A stretch of DNA of 60,000 bases from Symsagittifera roscoffensis (GCF_963678635.1 NC_087065.1:11927579-11987578), one strand, 5' to 3'; shown: positions 11,101-21,882, numbered from the stretch's first letter. The notes: generated by a model from the sequence alone, not told the origin. Numbers and translations are program-made.

Positions 11101-14016
11101 GAAACGCTTTTTAGTTTCTGTATTTGATGAACAATCAAATCAAGTAGAAATAAGTTCTACTTTTTGAAATACAAATATGCACCAGAAAAGAAGTTGACCG
11201 GAAAGTTACAATGATTTATTTGCATTTTGAATATTTAAAAAATCGAAATCAGATTGACAACTAACCATGCCGAAAATGGATTCGCAGTATTGTGCTGCAA
11301 AAGTAGCGTGTAACAAAAATATGGGCGCCCAGTTTTCCGAGAAAAGTATCAGCTGATCGCTGATCGGCATGCCTCGGAATGCTTGAATACTCGTCGCCCT
11401 CTTGATTATTTTCACCAAAATTGTCTCTGAGTTCGACAAAAGTGTTTCCACGTCAAAGTTCTTCCAACTTTCTTCCTCTTTAATAAGAGGCTGCATTCCT
11501 GATGAAAGCGGGTTTTCCTCCAGTTTTACCGAGTCTGAATCGGTGCTGGTCGGACTGCAAAGCGATTCGGAAATTGTCTGTAATTTGCTGGGCGATTCTT
11601 CGCTCGGATGTGGGTTGTAAAGTTCTGGGCTGCTGAAGTCTTTGTTCATGACTTTAGAAGTACCCAGTTCGAATTTATTCATTGAAGGGTGACTGTATTC
11701 AACTATTGGTGGTTTGAGGTCATTGAACTCTAAGCAGGTCCCATTTTCGTCTTCAAGCTTCACCACTGAAAAAAAAAACAAATAAAAAATGACTCATTGG
11801 ATATTTATGTGCTCCAAAAAACAGCGATGGCACCAATGATTTGATAAAAATTCCTGAAGATTGGTTGATGTTTCTGATGTTCTGCAAAACACCCTGATGC
11901 AGGGGTGGATCTAGGATTGTCTCGAGGGGGGGGGGCGGATTTTCAAAATGTTTTTGAAAATTCGCTCCCCCTCAGAGTTAGTATATATTGGCGCCAAAGG
12001 CGCCCTTAGAAAAATTTTAAGTTTGGTCGGCTTAAAATGGATTTCTTAAAAAGTACCAAAGGGGGGACCCTGTGGGTATGGAGGGGTCGACTCCCTGAGT
12101 GGGAGGCGTCCGCCCCCCCCCCGCCCTCTTCAAAATCCACCCCTGCCCTGATGTTTAAATATTTACAAAGAAATGTTTCAGACGCAGTAAGTTCTTTTTT
12201 TTTATCATAACAATTTTGAGCTTCAGTTTTTTAAGTTACTAACCTTGTTGAGAGGGCGCGCGGCTGTTCAGAAATGTGGGCGCAATATTTGGCAACTGTT
12301 GGTTAAACAATTTGAAACTGGGCAATCGCATTGGGTTGTTCATTGCCTGGAGGAACATTGAAGCATGCAGCAGGGTAGCCGGGTTCGCGTAGGTGAAGAA
12401 ATTCGGGTTTCCGTTCGAGTGGCCTGCCGGGTTCATATTACTTGTTGCCGGGTGGCTCCCCATATTTGGATTTAAATTAGTTGGGTTGAAGTTGCTTAAC
12501 CTGGGGTTCACTGGAGGAGGGGCGATGAACGGGTACTGAGGCGCGAATGGTTTCTGCATCGGGTTCTGAAGGTCTATCATTCCTTGAGATGTCATTGGCA
12601 TATGCATGGGACCCATGGAGAGAGGGTCACTGACTTCGGGGGTCATTTGAGTCATGGGTGGGGGTGTGTTGTCTCTCCATGGCTGGAAAGTGATCTTTGA
12701 TTTGTGACTGGACCCTGCTTTCGAGTCTCCCCGTAAGGCAGCCCGTTTTTCTATTGTGGATTTTCGAGGTCCTCTTTCATCTTGCACGGCTGAAAATTAT
12801 AGATCTGGTCAAAGCTTGATCAAACGAAAAATTGCTTCCCATAAAACTTTTCCAAAAATTTTTAGCTCCTATTATAATGAGAAAGATCCAAGGAAAATTC
12901 AATAAAATGTTTGTCATGGGGAAGGGGAGAAAAAATGCTCTAATTTCTTCTTTAGAAACCAAGGGCGGATCTAATGTGTTTTCAAGGAAGGGTATGTTTT
13001 CAAAAACGTCATCATTTTTTCAAGTCATGTTAATTGTATTTCTGTGTTTTCGCAAATTACTAAAGAAGACCCTGTATTATCCGAAATTGTCCTCCAAAAG
13101 TTTCCTCTGAAAGGTAGCAGTCAAAATTGTTTTTGAGTGCAATTTTGGCCATAATGTATGTCGAAAAAAATTTTCAATGCGGATCTTTTTGGTGAGCAGA
13201 GCCTAAAAAAAGGTCAAAATGCCGTTTTCAGATAATTTTTATAGTTAAAGTTATAATTTAACGCTGACGACGCCTTTAGAAAAATTGGTTGCAGAAAATG
13301 TACCAATTTGGCTTGGCAGCGTATTGAATTCCTGAAGCAGTCAACCACCCTTAAAATCCACCCCTGAAATATAGTCTCCTTTAGGATACCTTTGGGGTTC
13401 ATGCTGCTCTCGAAGCATTTCTTCAGTCTGCAGTAGGGACACCAGTTGCGCCTGGCCTTGTCGATGGAACAGTTGCCTTTTCCAATACAGGTGTAGACCA
13501 TCTTGCGCCGAATACTGCGCTAAACACACTCAGCTAAATAACATAATCGCTGATTACAAAGTGTCTCAATTTTCAGTTGAGTTTTTGGCTAGCTACAAAA
13601 GCAGCTTCAATTCTTTGGCTCTTTTCCAGTTCCCCCCCCCCTTGTTAAATTACAAAAAGAGATGTTCAAAAATTGTTCACACGGCAATTTTCATGTTAGA
13701 AATGTTGTGAAAATTTGTTCAACTGTTCACGCTGACACGTTTTAATGCAGTTTATAACATTAAAAATTATTTTAAAAAAGTTTTCATGTAATGAATTTCA
13801 GAAAAAATGAAAGGGGGGGGGGAACTGGAAAAGAGCCAATTCTTTAGACCATATTTTGCACTGCAGTTTTAGGATATATTGAAGCCCGAAACTCCTTTTT
13901 ACAGTTAAAATAAGCAAATCGTTGAATGGAATTCGATCTACCAGGGTGAAATTCTAGTGAAATTAGTTTCAATTAGAATTCAATGGGTTCAAAAATTGAC
14001 CAGTTATCTTAAATTA

Positions 14017-14065
<49 letters not shown>

Positions 14066-14841
14066 CGTTTCTGGGAAATTTCTCAAGGCTCTTTTCTATA
14101 CTCTCCTCCCCCACATTTGAATTTCAGTTTTTAAAAATTTATTTAACCTCGTCATAATGCAATGAAACTTTGCATGATGAACAAACTAACTATTGTGAAC
14201 ACATTTGTTATTCATACCTTTCTTCGTAACATCACGCATTCACATAACAACTCCTAGGACGATTCAAAGAATGGAAAATTTCGAATGTGGGGGGGGGGGG
14301 GCGTAGAGTGCAAAAGAGCCCTTTCGTGAATGCAATTGGTCGACTTCAATGACTTGGAAATTGATGTTTGATGTCCAGAGGATCGCTAGGGGGGCAGCAT
14401 TGTAATTAGAAAGATCCAACTATTGGTTTTCTCCCAGTAAAGTATATACCCCAAAATAGTCAGAAAACCCGGAGCTAGAGTTAAGGAAATGCAATGGGAA
14501 GGTGCGGCCTTGGAGTTCAAATTAAATCAACTCTCGAAATAAGAAAACTGATTTACCTTGAAGAAACATGAGCATCCATCGCAGCAATAAACACCGTAAT
14601 GCTTCCCAAAACTCTTGTCACCGCAAACTTGGCACGCAACAGGATTAGGCAAAGTTCTCCCTAAAAAAATTATACGGATTTGTTAAATTTCTATTTCACG
14701 AGAAGTATGTGATTGAATAGCAGTTTTAAATTTTTTGATAACAAGAATCGAAAGTTGTTATGCTTTAAAGCGGGGAATTTTTTCGTCAACATATGCAGCA
14801 TATGTTAATTAGGGTACTTGAAAATCGAGCCACTTACCCAT
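8194..14841 (-). CDS. Nuclear receptor, NR2E group (tailless/dissatisfaction/PNR/Hr83-like), 7 coding exons
   Basis: Ligand-type transcription factor acting in the nucleus. Coding exons in gene order: 14838-14841 (ATGG), 14557-14660, 13390-13519, 12244-12789, 11266-11765, 10866-10995, 8194-8687. All introns are GT-AG and the phases agree, giving 635 residues. Zinc finger 1 (from residue 11) reads [16 protein letters not shown] then CDGCSCFFK. Finger 2 has CIGKGNC and CPYCRLKKC. It is followed by [11 protein letters not shown], the T/A box typical of NR2E. A long Pro/Asn/Met-rich hinge (about 90-260) and an acidic linker lead to the ligand-binding domain, with [14 protein letters not shown] in the helix 3-5 region and [16 protein letters not shown] in helices 9-10. 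After the AF-2 region comes an extra acidic tail of about 80 residues. The A/B domain is only ten residues. The P-box with Cys in place of the usual Gly resembles what I recall of insect Hr83 (NR2E5); subgroup assignment is inference. Confidence 0.9.
8990..9420 (-). repeat. Dispersed repeat family 3, copy 1
   Basis: Its reverse complement aligns along its length with 45150-45690. Shared blocks include CTACAGATGTGCATTCAT, CTGCTGAAAGT, AAAGTGGA, CAGCGGAAT and ACCTATTGATCCA. Non-coding; it lies in the 8688-10865 intron of the nuclear receptor. Confidence 0.75.
9694..9940 (-). mobile_element. hAT-like MITE, family 1, one-ended degenerate copy
   Basis: Starts with CAGGGGCGAATCTAGG and continues in the order of the reversed 50442-50864 copy (AAATTTGTC, CAAATTGA...GAGCTC, GCCGCAAGCGAAAATTTGAA, CACTTTTTGGAAAATT, GCGCGCTC). 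The far end cannot be found. It lies in the intron 8688-10865 of the nuclear receptor. Confidence 0.6.
11900..12145 (-). mobile_element. hAT-like MITE, family 1, internally deleted copy in a nuclear-receptor intron
   Basis: 246-bp copy in reverse orientation, starting CAGGGGTGGATCTAGG and ending ATCCACCCCTG. It is flanked by the perfect 8-bp duplication CCCTGATG (11892-11899, 12146-12153). It keeps the GGCGCC palindrome and both ends but has lost the inner half found in the 420-bp copies. It sits in the intron 11766-12243. Confidence 0.88.
12960..13366 (-). mobile_element. hAT-like MITE, family 1, degenerate copy in a nuclear-receptor intron
   Basis: The ends CAAGGGCGGATCTA and AAAATCCACCCCTG match the family termini. 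The interior keeps CGCCTTTAGAAAAATTGG and a GTACCAA block in the family order. No target duplication remains. It fills most of the intron 12790-13389 and ends 23 bp before the exon 13390-13519. Confidence 0.65.
13617..13837. mobile_element. hAT-like MITE, family 2, with 8-bp TSD
   Basis: 221-bp element with inverted ends GGCTCTTTTCCAGTTCCCC and GGGGAACTGGAAAAGAGCC, extended by C and G runs. It is flanked by a perfect 8-bp duplication AATTCTTT (13609-13616, 13838-13845). It has no coding capacity and lies in the intron between the two zinc-finger exons of the nuclear receptor. Confidence 0.85.
14021..14062. repeat. (CA)21 microsatellite
   Basis: An uninterrupted CA dinucleotide run of 42 bases in the intron between the zinc-finger exons, just before the MITE at 14087. 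Confidence 0.95.
14087..14320. mobile_element. MITE related to family 2
   Basis: Inverted ends GGCTCTTTTCTATACTCTCC...CCCCACATTT and AATGTGGGG...GTAGAGTGCAAAAGAGCC. The outermost nine bases are those of the element at 13617-13837. No target duplication is recognisable. It shares the intron 13520-14556 with that element. Confidence 0.65.
14325..14382 (+). repeat. Perfect 58-bp direct repeat, copy 1
   Basis: Starts CGTGAATGCAATTGGTCGAC and is identical over 58 bases to 15005-15062. It lies in the intron downstream of the first zinc-finger exon, abutting the MITE 14087-14320. The flanks of the two copies are unrelated. Confidence 0.95.
14838..14841 (-). other. Four-base coding start exon (ATGG) of the nuclear receptor
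   Basis: On the minus strand ATGG is followed directly by a strong donor, GTAAGTGG. The next exon starts after TTTTTTTAG with GG AGA, so the joined start reads Met-Gly-Arg-Thr-Leu-Pro and enters the DNA-binding domain at residue 11. The same reading frame upstream reaches a TAA after about 25 codons without another ATG, which supports this start. A further 5' exon upstream cannot be excluded. Confidence 0.65.
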
Positions 14842-15004
14842 TTCAGCGTAATAAGCGATTCCACAATTGATTAAATTACAGGTTAGGTAAATTATTATGC
14901 GATGATAGCTTTAAATATGATGAAGATATTTTTCGGATCAGCTTCTTTTTTATTGACACGTTCTTATTTTCTCTGTTCCTATTGGTTCATTTGGTTGCTG
15001 GATC

Positions 15005-15062
15005 CGTGAATGCAATTGGTCGACTTCAATGACTTGGAAATTGATGTTTGATGTCCAGAGGA
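15005..15062 (+). repeat. Perfect 58-bp direct repeat, copy 2
   Basis: Identical to 14325-14382, 680 bp away. It lies upstream of the nuclear-receptor start exon, so the two copies bracket the ATGG exon and the first zinc-finger exon. Confidence 0.95.
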
Positions 15063-16017
15063 CTGTTAGCTGACCCTTGACGCCAATTTTTAAAAGTTGA
15101 CTCAAAAAGGTCGACAATTTTGCGACTTTTCGGACTTTTGTACGGAGTTTGCAGGAACGAAGTCAAATAGAGACTTTTTCACGTGCTTTTTTATGTGAAA
15201 TGAAATTTAATCAACGACTTCCTGAATGTTTTCATAGAACCATATGTTTCAAACGGATAAGTCAGGTCTCTAATGGTAATGATTTTGCGACTTCTAGTTG
15301 ACTTCTAGTTTTCATCAAATCAACAATCATAATTTTTACCTTAGAAGTTGAGATAAATAGAAATCAAGTTACAATTGTCATAAGCTATGAAAAGTTTTCA
15401 TGCAAATTTATCCCAGTAATCTGACCGGATATCAAGACGCTCAATACCCGAATTTGTTTTCGTTAACATATTTAATCCTAACGATGTCTTTTTTTTTCAA
15501 TTCGTTAGCGTATTATGGCAAAAATGAGACGATACAAAAAATACAATTTTCAACAAAGATTGTCTAAAGAAGTCATTGTTTAAACATAATCTCAAGCTAT
15601 AGTCTGCCTTCTTGTTATACGAAGCTGTCAAAAAGTATATTTCACTGTGAAATACTGCCAGAGCAGGCTAAATCAAATCCAATTTTCTACGAACTGACTG
15701 TATGTTTGTGCAAAACTGTATGACTAAAGAAGATTTTAAGAAAATCAAAATTAATCAAACGTTTCCGAAAATGGCGCTGGAACATTTCAAAAGTAGATTT
15801 ACAGGAAAAAAAAACAAAAGCTTCTTGACTTAACCTTCTATAACAAGCCTGCTCGTTTGCTCTACCCGATCGAATTTAGACTATATTTTTAAAATTTCAA
15901 ACGGGTTTTTCTCGATACTGAGACACCTTTTTGGTATGTTGTTCGAACCAGGGCTGTAAGGTTTTTAAACTCACTCCACCCATTACGATAACTATTTGTT
16001 TAACCTGTTTTTGATTG

Positions 16018-16450
16018 CAAAGAACAGAAAAAAATAGGAAACTACCCAAATACAATTTTCCTCCCTTTTTCATTGGTCAGAACAACAAGTGTATCATTTT
16101 GATGATTATACTTAGCCGATCAGTTTTATTTTTTTCTCATAGACTTTGTAGAGAACCAATCAAGATTGCCTTCAAAACAATTTTTTTCGAAATGATATGT
16201 GACAAATTACGAGGTCAAACTGGATAGGCGCACAATTTTTGTCGACTGTAGGTCAGTGGAATCCAGAGACAAGCGCTTAAAATTGTTCCAAGATGTAGGT
16301 GGATTTCGCTTATAAAACATTCGTGGGTTCTGCTTCTGCGTACAAACATCTGTAACCTAAATTTCTTTGTTACCCCTGTTTCAATTCGGAATTTGCAACA
16401 AGCAAACAATGCTAGTTGTTCTGGATTTCGCAACTGCAGTGAATTTCGGA
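16018..16450 (+). repeat. Diverged repeat related to 17417-17700
   Basis: GAACAGAAAAAAATAGGAAA...CCAAATACAATTTTCC...CATTGGTCAGAACA corresponds to GAACGAAAAAAACTAAAACA...CGAATACAAAGATCG...AATGATCGGAACA at 17425. GTCAGTGGAATC (16253) corresponds to GTCACTGGAATC (17518). No coding signal. Confidence 0.5.
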
Positions 16451-17785
16451 AAATGTAATTGGTTTCGCAATTTCGTTTTTAAACTCAACTAAACCAGTTA
16501 TCGCTTCTGAACAATTAAAAGCTAGAGCTAGACTTGTTGTATTGTAAATGCTGAAAATAAAAACAAGGGTTTAATTATTGTCAATGGAATCCAATAAATC
16601 TTAAATTTTTGCTTAACTAAAATCGTGGATGTACCACTTAAGTAGTTGGGATGAACTTCCCAGCAAACTCTTTTTGAGAAAAAGTTTGGAAAACACCGAG
16701 TATGCAGAGTCCAAATAAGCTAATTTGAATCAGATTTTAAAATTGAACAAACAAAATCATTACTGGGAAGTAGTGGGATTTGGTTGTGACTTGGTAGTAT
16801 GTATATCGTTTTGAAATTTTTTTGAAAAATTAATTTACATCTTCAACCTAATTTTTCTGTTAGTATATAATACCTTTACTAATTTTGTTTCAGTATCAGC
16901 ATATCAGATTGCAGTTATATTTTATTGATATTGAACTGTTGTTAGTAATTGAGATTGAAATAATTTCAGTATATGGGACTAATTTGTTGTCGGTAAATAA
17001 GATCGAATCGTTGGCAGTTTTTACGATTCACCAAAGTTGTTAGCATCCGTGATCTTTAGAAAAAACTTACGTTAGATTTGTTTCTTTTCTCGATCTCTGA
17101 CAATTTGTAAGTGAAACCGATAGCGCGCGCCGTTTATCAATTATATTGTCTTGGTACGTATTATATTATCTTTAAGCCAGTAGTCTCCGTTGTTTGTAGA
17201 AAATTGACTAAAAAACGTTTAAAAATTTAAAAACAGAACTTTTTAAAAAAAAATTGACAGAAACTAAAATTTACATTCACAAAGAGAAACTAAAAAACTC
17301 CAAAATTTAGTTCTACTTGCTGAAAATTTATTTGCTTAATCACGACTAAAAGAATTTTTATATGATATATCACTCAAACCAGTCCGAAGTTTTTTATGGT
17401 TTCTGATTGTGCGTAGAAAACAGAACGAAAAAAACTAAAACACACCCGAATACAAAGATCGCCCCCACTTTCAATGATCGGAACAGAAAATGTAATTTCA
17501 AACAGTAACTAAATTTGTCACTGGAATCAGTTATAATATTGTTACAAACAAAATGTGGGTTTCGCTGTTAACAAAATATGGGCACGTAAAATGACTATTC
17601 GCAAATATTTTTAGTTGTATGTAGATGCCAGAAAACTGTTCCAAATTCCGCAATTTTTTTGTTGATTTCGCAAATTCACTTGTTTCTGGAGCAATTTTGA
17701 GCGGTACAGTGTTTTACATAATCGTTTGGGAAATCAAAAACAGCAAAGAAGATCACGGACAAGTAGCAAAGTTGCAAAATCCGCG

Positions 17786-17855
17786 ACAAATCTGATTATG
17801 GCCTGTTGCGGAATCTGCTTGCAACTCGCAAAATTCACAGTTTGGCCTCGTAATA
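17786..17855 (+). repeat. Short dispersed repeat family 4, copy 2
   Basis: CTGATTATGGCCTGTTGCGG...TTCACAGTTTGGCCTCGTAAT. The preceding 400 bases (from about 17400) also resemble 16018-16450, which suggests that the conserved 65-mer is one part of a longer repeat. Confidence 0.8.
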
Positions 17856-18384
17856 AGATGTATTTTATTAGAAAAACGAAAAGTCGTCAAGTTATTCATT
17901 ATCTACTTTATGTTTTATTGCCTGGGCAATTGTTTATCCGGCAATTGTTAGCAATGCAAGAGAAGTCAATACCCATTTTTATTTTTTAGTGATATTGTGG
18001 GATGCGGAAAATTCTTTTTGAAAAAAAAAGAATTGAAAGTTAACAATCAAAACATTCTCCTTGCTTGATAGTAGACAAAAATTTTGCAGAATTTTTTGAG
18101 CAAAATGGCATGCAGGTGTTTTGCATGTTTTACATTGCGCCATACAAAAAATTTTTGTTGATGTGTTTCAAAATACCAAAAACATTTTCTAGCTAATTAA
18201 TAGCAGCATAATGGTCAACAGATTCTGGTATAAAATGCTGATCGAGTAAAAAGTATTTAAACCAAGGAAAAAAGCTTCATCTTTCTAAACAATTTTTTTT
18301 TCATTATGCGAAGAGTCGATGGAGATGGCCCTATTCATTTTAGTTTTCCAGTTTTCTTAAGCATCTGAGCACTTCGGGTGGTCA

Positions 18385-18775
18385 TGACAATCTATCAGAC
18401 TTCTAATGGCGTGTGTAGCAGTTTCATATCCTTTTTTGGTACCACAATTTACCTGAGAACTGTAGAAAAAAATTGTCTTGATCCGTCGCGTTTAGCCACG
18501 ATGCGTCTGAGTGTGATGCCGGCTACATCCGGTCGAGAGCCTCCATCTATCATTTTGATAGCGAGAAAGTTTCATCAAATAAAGGTATTAACGGTTCGGG
18601 TAATTTACCATCTCTAAGAACGTTTAAGAGCGTATAGAGCGATTTCATGGAAGTGAGCCCGGCATTGCCGCTTGATTTTATAATGAAATCTTTGGTGATT
18701 TTAGAATAATTTAGTCCGGATTGGCTCCCGCACAGTTTCGAAGGGACCTTTTTGCTTTGTAATCTTTGTATAATT
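18385..18775 (-). mobile_element. Retroelement fragment C (RT fingers/palm region)
   Basis: The minus-strand translation gives KDFIIKSSGNAG...DGKLPEPL, then MIDGGSRPDV...TLRRIVAKR, then QVNCGTKKGYETATHAIRSLI. In the same order these match copy A's KDIVSKSNGSAR...CKIPEPL, IKIDGGLRPI...TLRRIASKC and QVGCGTKRGAE...RNLI. Several frame changes and stops are needed, so this is an old relic of the copy A type. Confidence 0.7.
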
Positions 18776-19334
18776 TTATGTACAAAAAGTTATCGATGCT
18801 TTCTGGTTGGGGTTAATTAGTTCAGTTTTTTCAGCTACAAAATATTTTGAACGTTAGGAATCAAAAACAACGCAAAAATCATCAAAAAAACCAGCCAAAT
18901 AGTTGCGTTTTCTACATTGTAGAAAGAAATGTACCACAATTCGTTTTATCAGATAAATTTTTGTCCAAGAAAACAAATGCGTTCGACTGTAATCTCGCGA
19001 GTATACAAAAATTTAAATTGGCTGTCTTCACATTAGTTTCTAGCATTATTTCATTATCAAGATTGATGTTTTTTATCAGATTTATCATAAACAAGTAAAA
19101 AAAAATTGATACTAAAACAAAATTTTCAGTCTCTAAGGGTAATTTTTGCATCATTGACATTAAGCATTTTCAAAAAAATTTCACATCAGTTTGACGCCGC
19201 CGCAAAAAATAACAAAGTTTCGACCTGGCTCAAAGCTATTGATTTAACTCATAAAGAAGCGTAAAATTTTTATAGATTAAAAATATATTTCTTTCAAGCA
19301 TTATTTGGAAGAGTAAAGAGTGATAAAAATCGCT

Positions 19335-19425
19335 AGCAAAGAAAAACATCACCCGAGCTCAAAAAATCGAGCTGTCCGCCACCAGATTCCCAGCGTTCTA
19401 ATCGACAGACTTTTCTTTAGAACTT
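19335..19425 (-). repeat. Sequence paired with 27464-27580 (tRNA-like or exon-like), copy 1
   Basis: The minus strand has GTCTGTCGATT...GGAATCTGGTGGCGGACAGC...TTTTTTGAGCTCGG then GTGATG. It matches 27464-27580 at both ends. See that entry for interpretation. Confidence 0.45.
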
Positions 19426-20199
19426 TTTAATTTGCGCTCGACACACAGACACAACATCGAACCTATCACATCTATTTCAACAAAGTATTGCAAGAATCAA
19501 CTCGTTTGTCATATGAGAGGTTCAAAGTGTTGGACCAAAAAGAAGCCCCGAGGCATACCACTGTTTGCCGACAGACTGAAAAAAATTTGTCATAGAAGTT
19601 GTTGGCTTTTTTGTGTTCAACGTATGAAACAAATTTGGTTCACTTGATCTTTTTATGTGTCTTTTGAGCGCCTTTTAAGCACTCGTATAAAAATATCCGT
19701 CATGCAGGTCTCTGGAAAACACATTTTTGACCTGAGGTTTTTTAGATTGCGCCCCTGGATCTACTAGGCTTGGGTGAGATTGCTCCATCAAAACTGTTCA
19801 ATGATCATATGCAATTGGTCCTCCAATGAAAACATCCAATTTCTCCTTATCTAAAAAAAACTAGAGCTTCAATTTAAAGATTTTCGAAAAACAACCAAAC
19901 CACTTGTATTTTTGTGAGTAATTTTCAGAAACTATAAATTCTTTCCATCTACCTTAAACCGAGTATTTTCCTATGGAAACATTCGATACGATAGCAAACA
20001 AACATGCAATTCAGAACGAATTTTTAGTGTTTAGACTGTGAACGTCTAGTCAATGTTTATGAGATAGATTATAAGCTAAGAATTCTTAGAAATAATTGAC
20101 AAACTTGGTGCACATTATACATAATAGTTTCGGTTTCATCTCCAAAAAAAAATTTTTTTGGAATCGTAGGATTGAATTGAAAAGAAATCAATAAATAAT

Positions 20200-20850
20200 G
20201 ATAAGAGAATTTCGAGTGCATTGAAACGGCATTAAAAGTGGCTCTGATGTTTCTTCCGCTCGCCTTGTGAGTTTACTTGCTTTTTTAGCCTCAGCAGTAG
20301 GAGCGAAAGCTGACTTAAGCAAAATTTTTGGAGTACGATAGGGAAACATGTAATAACGGATTGAAACTTTGTTGTGGTTAAGTTAACTGTGTATTAGTTC
20401 CGGAAAACTATATTCCAAAACTTTGGGTGGAGCTGTTTTTTGTCAACAAAGTTTCTGAAATGTCCTTGATTTTGGAACCTTTTGATTCAAAAAAAACTCC
20501 AACACAACTCGGATCGCAATGGTTGAATGACATCCTGTTGTAACAGTTGTCAGTTAGGTCACATTTGAGGTCAAACTTGATAAGCTCTATAGCCATTGGC
20601 CTAAGGGCAAGAAACAGAAACCTCTGAAATTTTACACCTCAGCAAGTCGGAACTAGTACGTGTTTCAATTGAATATCGAACATTCGGATTGTCACAGCCT
20701 AAAAGCCGCTACCAGAATTCTTCATTCATCAATAAATTCCAGCAAAGGAAATGAGTTTCAACTTGGGAATTGAGTTTTTGGGGCTGGACCATTGGGAGAC
20801 CCCGGTTGTCCACCTTTCCACCGAAGGTTCACTCTGGTCCACTTCTAATG
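20200..20850 (+). mobile_element. Retroelement fragment D (thumb to nuclease region)
   Basis: The plus-strand translation gives SDVSSARLVSLLAFLASAVG then AKADLSKIFG (20243-20330), matching copy A's VSSARLLALPAFLASAVG and ALSEIFG. GSQWLNDI near 20507-20530 matches GSQWLNVIP. A degraded Cys/His region (HSDCHSLKAATRILHSS, about 20695) and WETPVVHLST (about 20805) continue the alignment in order. Stops and frameshifts throughout. It lies in the opposite orientation to copy A, 1 kb away. Confidence 0.6.
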
Positions 20851-20869
20851 GATATCTTCTGCTTTCGTA

Positions 20870-21160
20870 ATCGTTCAGTCTCCTATTTCAGGATAAGACA
20901 GCTATATTCTAGTGTGATACTATATCTGGAAATTGCGAATAGCAATTTCCCGCTGCTTTTTCGACCACTTTCCCGCAATTGTAGTTCAATTGTTCTGATC
21001 TTATTTTTCTGAGATTTTCAGTTGTCGGTAGAAAATTGAGCATGACAGGCCCAATTCGATTTTTTGAAAAATTCCATTTCATCCCAAAATCATGTTTCTC
21101 GCGTTGTTCAAAGTCAAACTTCCAAATATGACCGACTGGCACAGTTCCGAAAGGTTAAGA
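20870..21160 (+). repeat. Diverged direct repeat, copy 1
   Basis: Pairs with 21405-21700. Shared blocks in order are AAGACAGCT, AATTGCGAATAGCA, TTTTCAGTTGTCG...AGAAA, TTGAGCATG...CAGG and CAAACTTCCAAATA...CGACTGGCACAG. Confidence 0.75.
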
Positions 21161-21404
21161 AAACGGCTACCGACTGCCGAATCGGTAGTCAAAAAAGTGT
21201 ATGGATCTATGTTTCCTGCCAGACTTTTGAGAAAATTTTAGAAACTGACCACAGGCTAAAGCCAGAAGGACCAAGGCTCTGGTGAACTCGTTTGACTTCA
21301 TCATTTCATCACAGTTTCATCACAGTTTCTTATTTTGAGTATATCTGATGTTATTTTCAGATTTTTATTTAATACTTTTCTTTCTTCTTTTATTTTCTGT
21401 CTGT

Positions 21405-21700
21405 GCTCCGTCACTCCTGATTCTCTGCCAGGAACAAGACAGCTCTACTCTCGTTTAATTTATAGTAAAATTGCGAATAGCATTTTTACTCTACTATATT
21501 TCAGCTTCTTTACCGCGATTATTACTTGATTCTTCTGGTTGACTTCTTTTAGCATTTTCAGTTGTCGCGAGAAACTTGAGCATGGCAGGTTCAATTCGAA
21601 ATTTTGAAAAATTACTTTTCTCCCCTAAATCAAGATTAAACGTTCTGCTCGAGGTCAAACTTCCAAATACGACCGACTGGCACAGCTCGAATGGGGAGGT
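21405..21700 (+). repeat. Diverged direct repeat, copy 2
   Basis: Second copy of the unit at 20870-21160, about 540 bp away. It lies between the retroelement fragment D and the 3' end of copy A. Confidence 0.75.
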
Positions 21701-21882
21701 TCTAAAATCAAGTGACTATAGATATGGAAGTGATAATGATTAAATGAAGATGACAAGTGTTTAAGTCCTTTTCAATTAAAATCGATGCGGGTTACGTTTC
21801 TTCAATAAGAACACGCAACTCGACACGAGATAATATAATATACAAGTGTTACAAGTAAAAAATTTCGTCGAAAGTTATTTTG

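Larger units (their letters stand above)
15063..18384. other. Upstream flank of the nuclear receptor, no gene recognised
   Basis: AT-rich DNA with only the diverged repeats at 16018-16450 and 17400-17860. The receptor's promoter should lie near 14850-15100 on the minus strand, but I see no core motif I can defend. Confidence 0.5.

Noticed and set aside
13957-14157. Open frame with a Thr-His run
   Set aside because: It is a read-through of the (CA)21 microsatellite in an intron.
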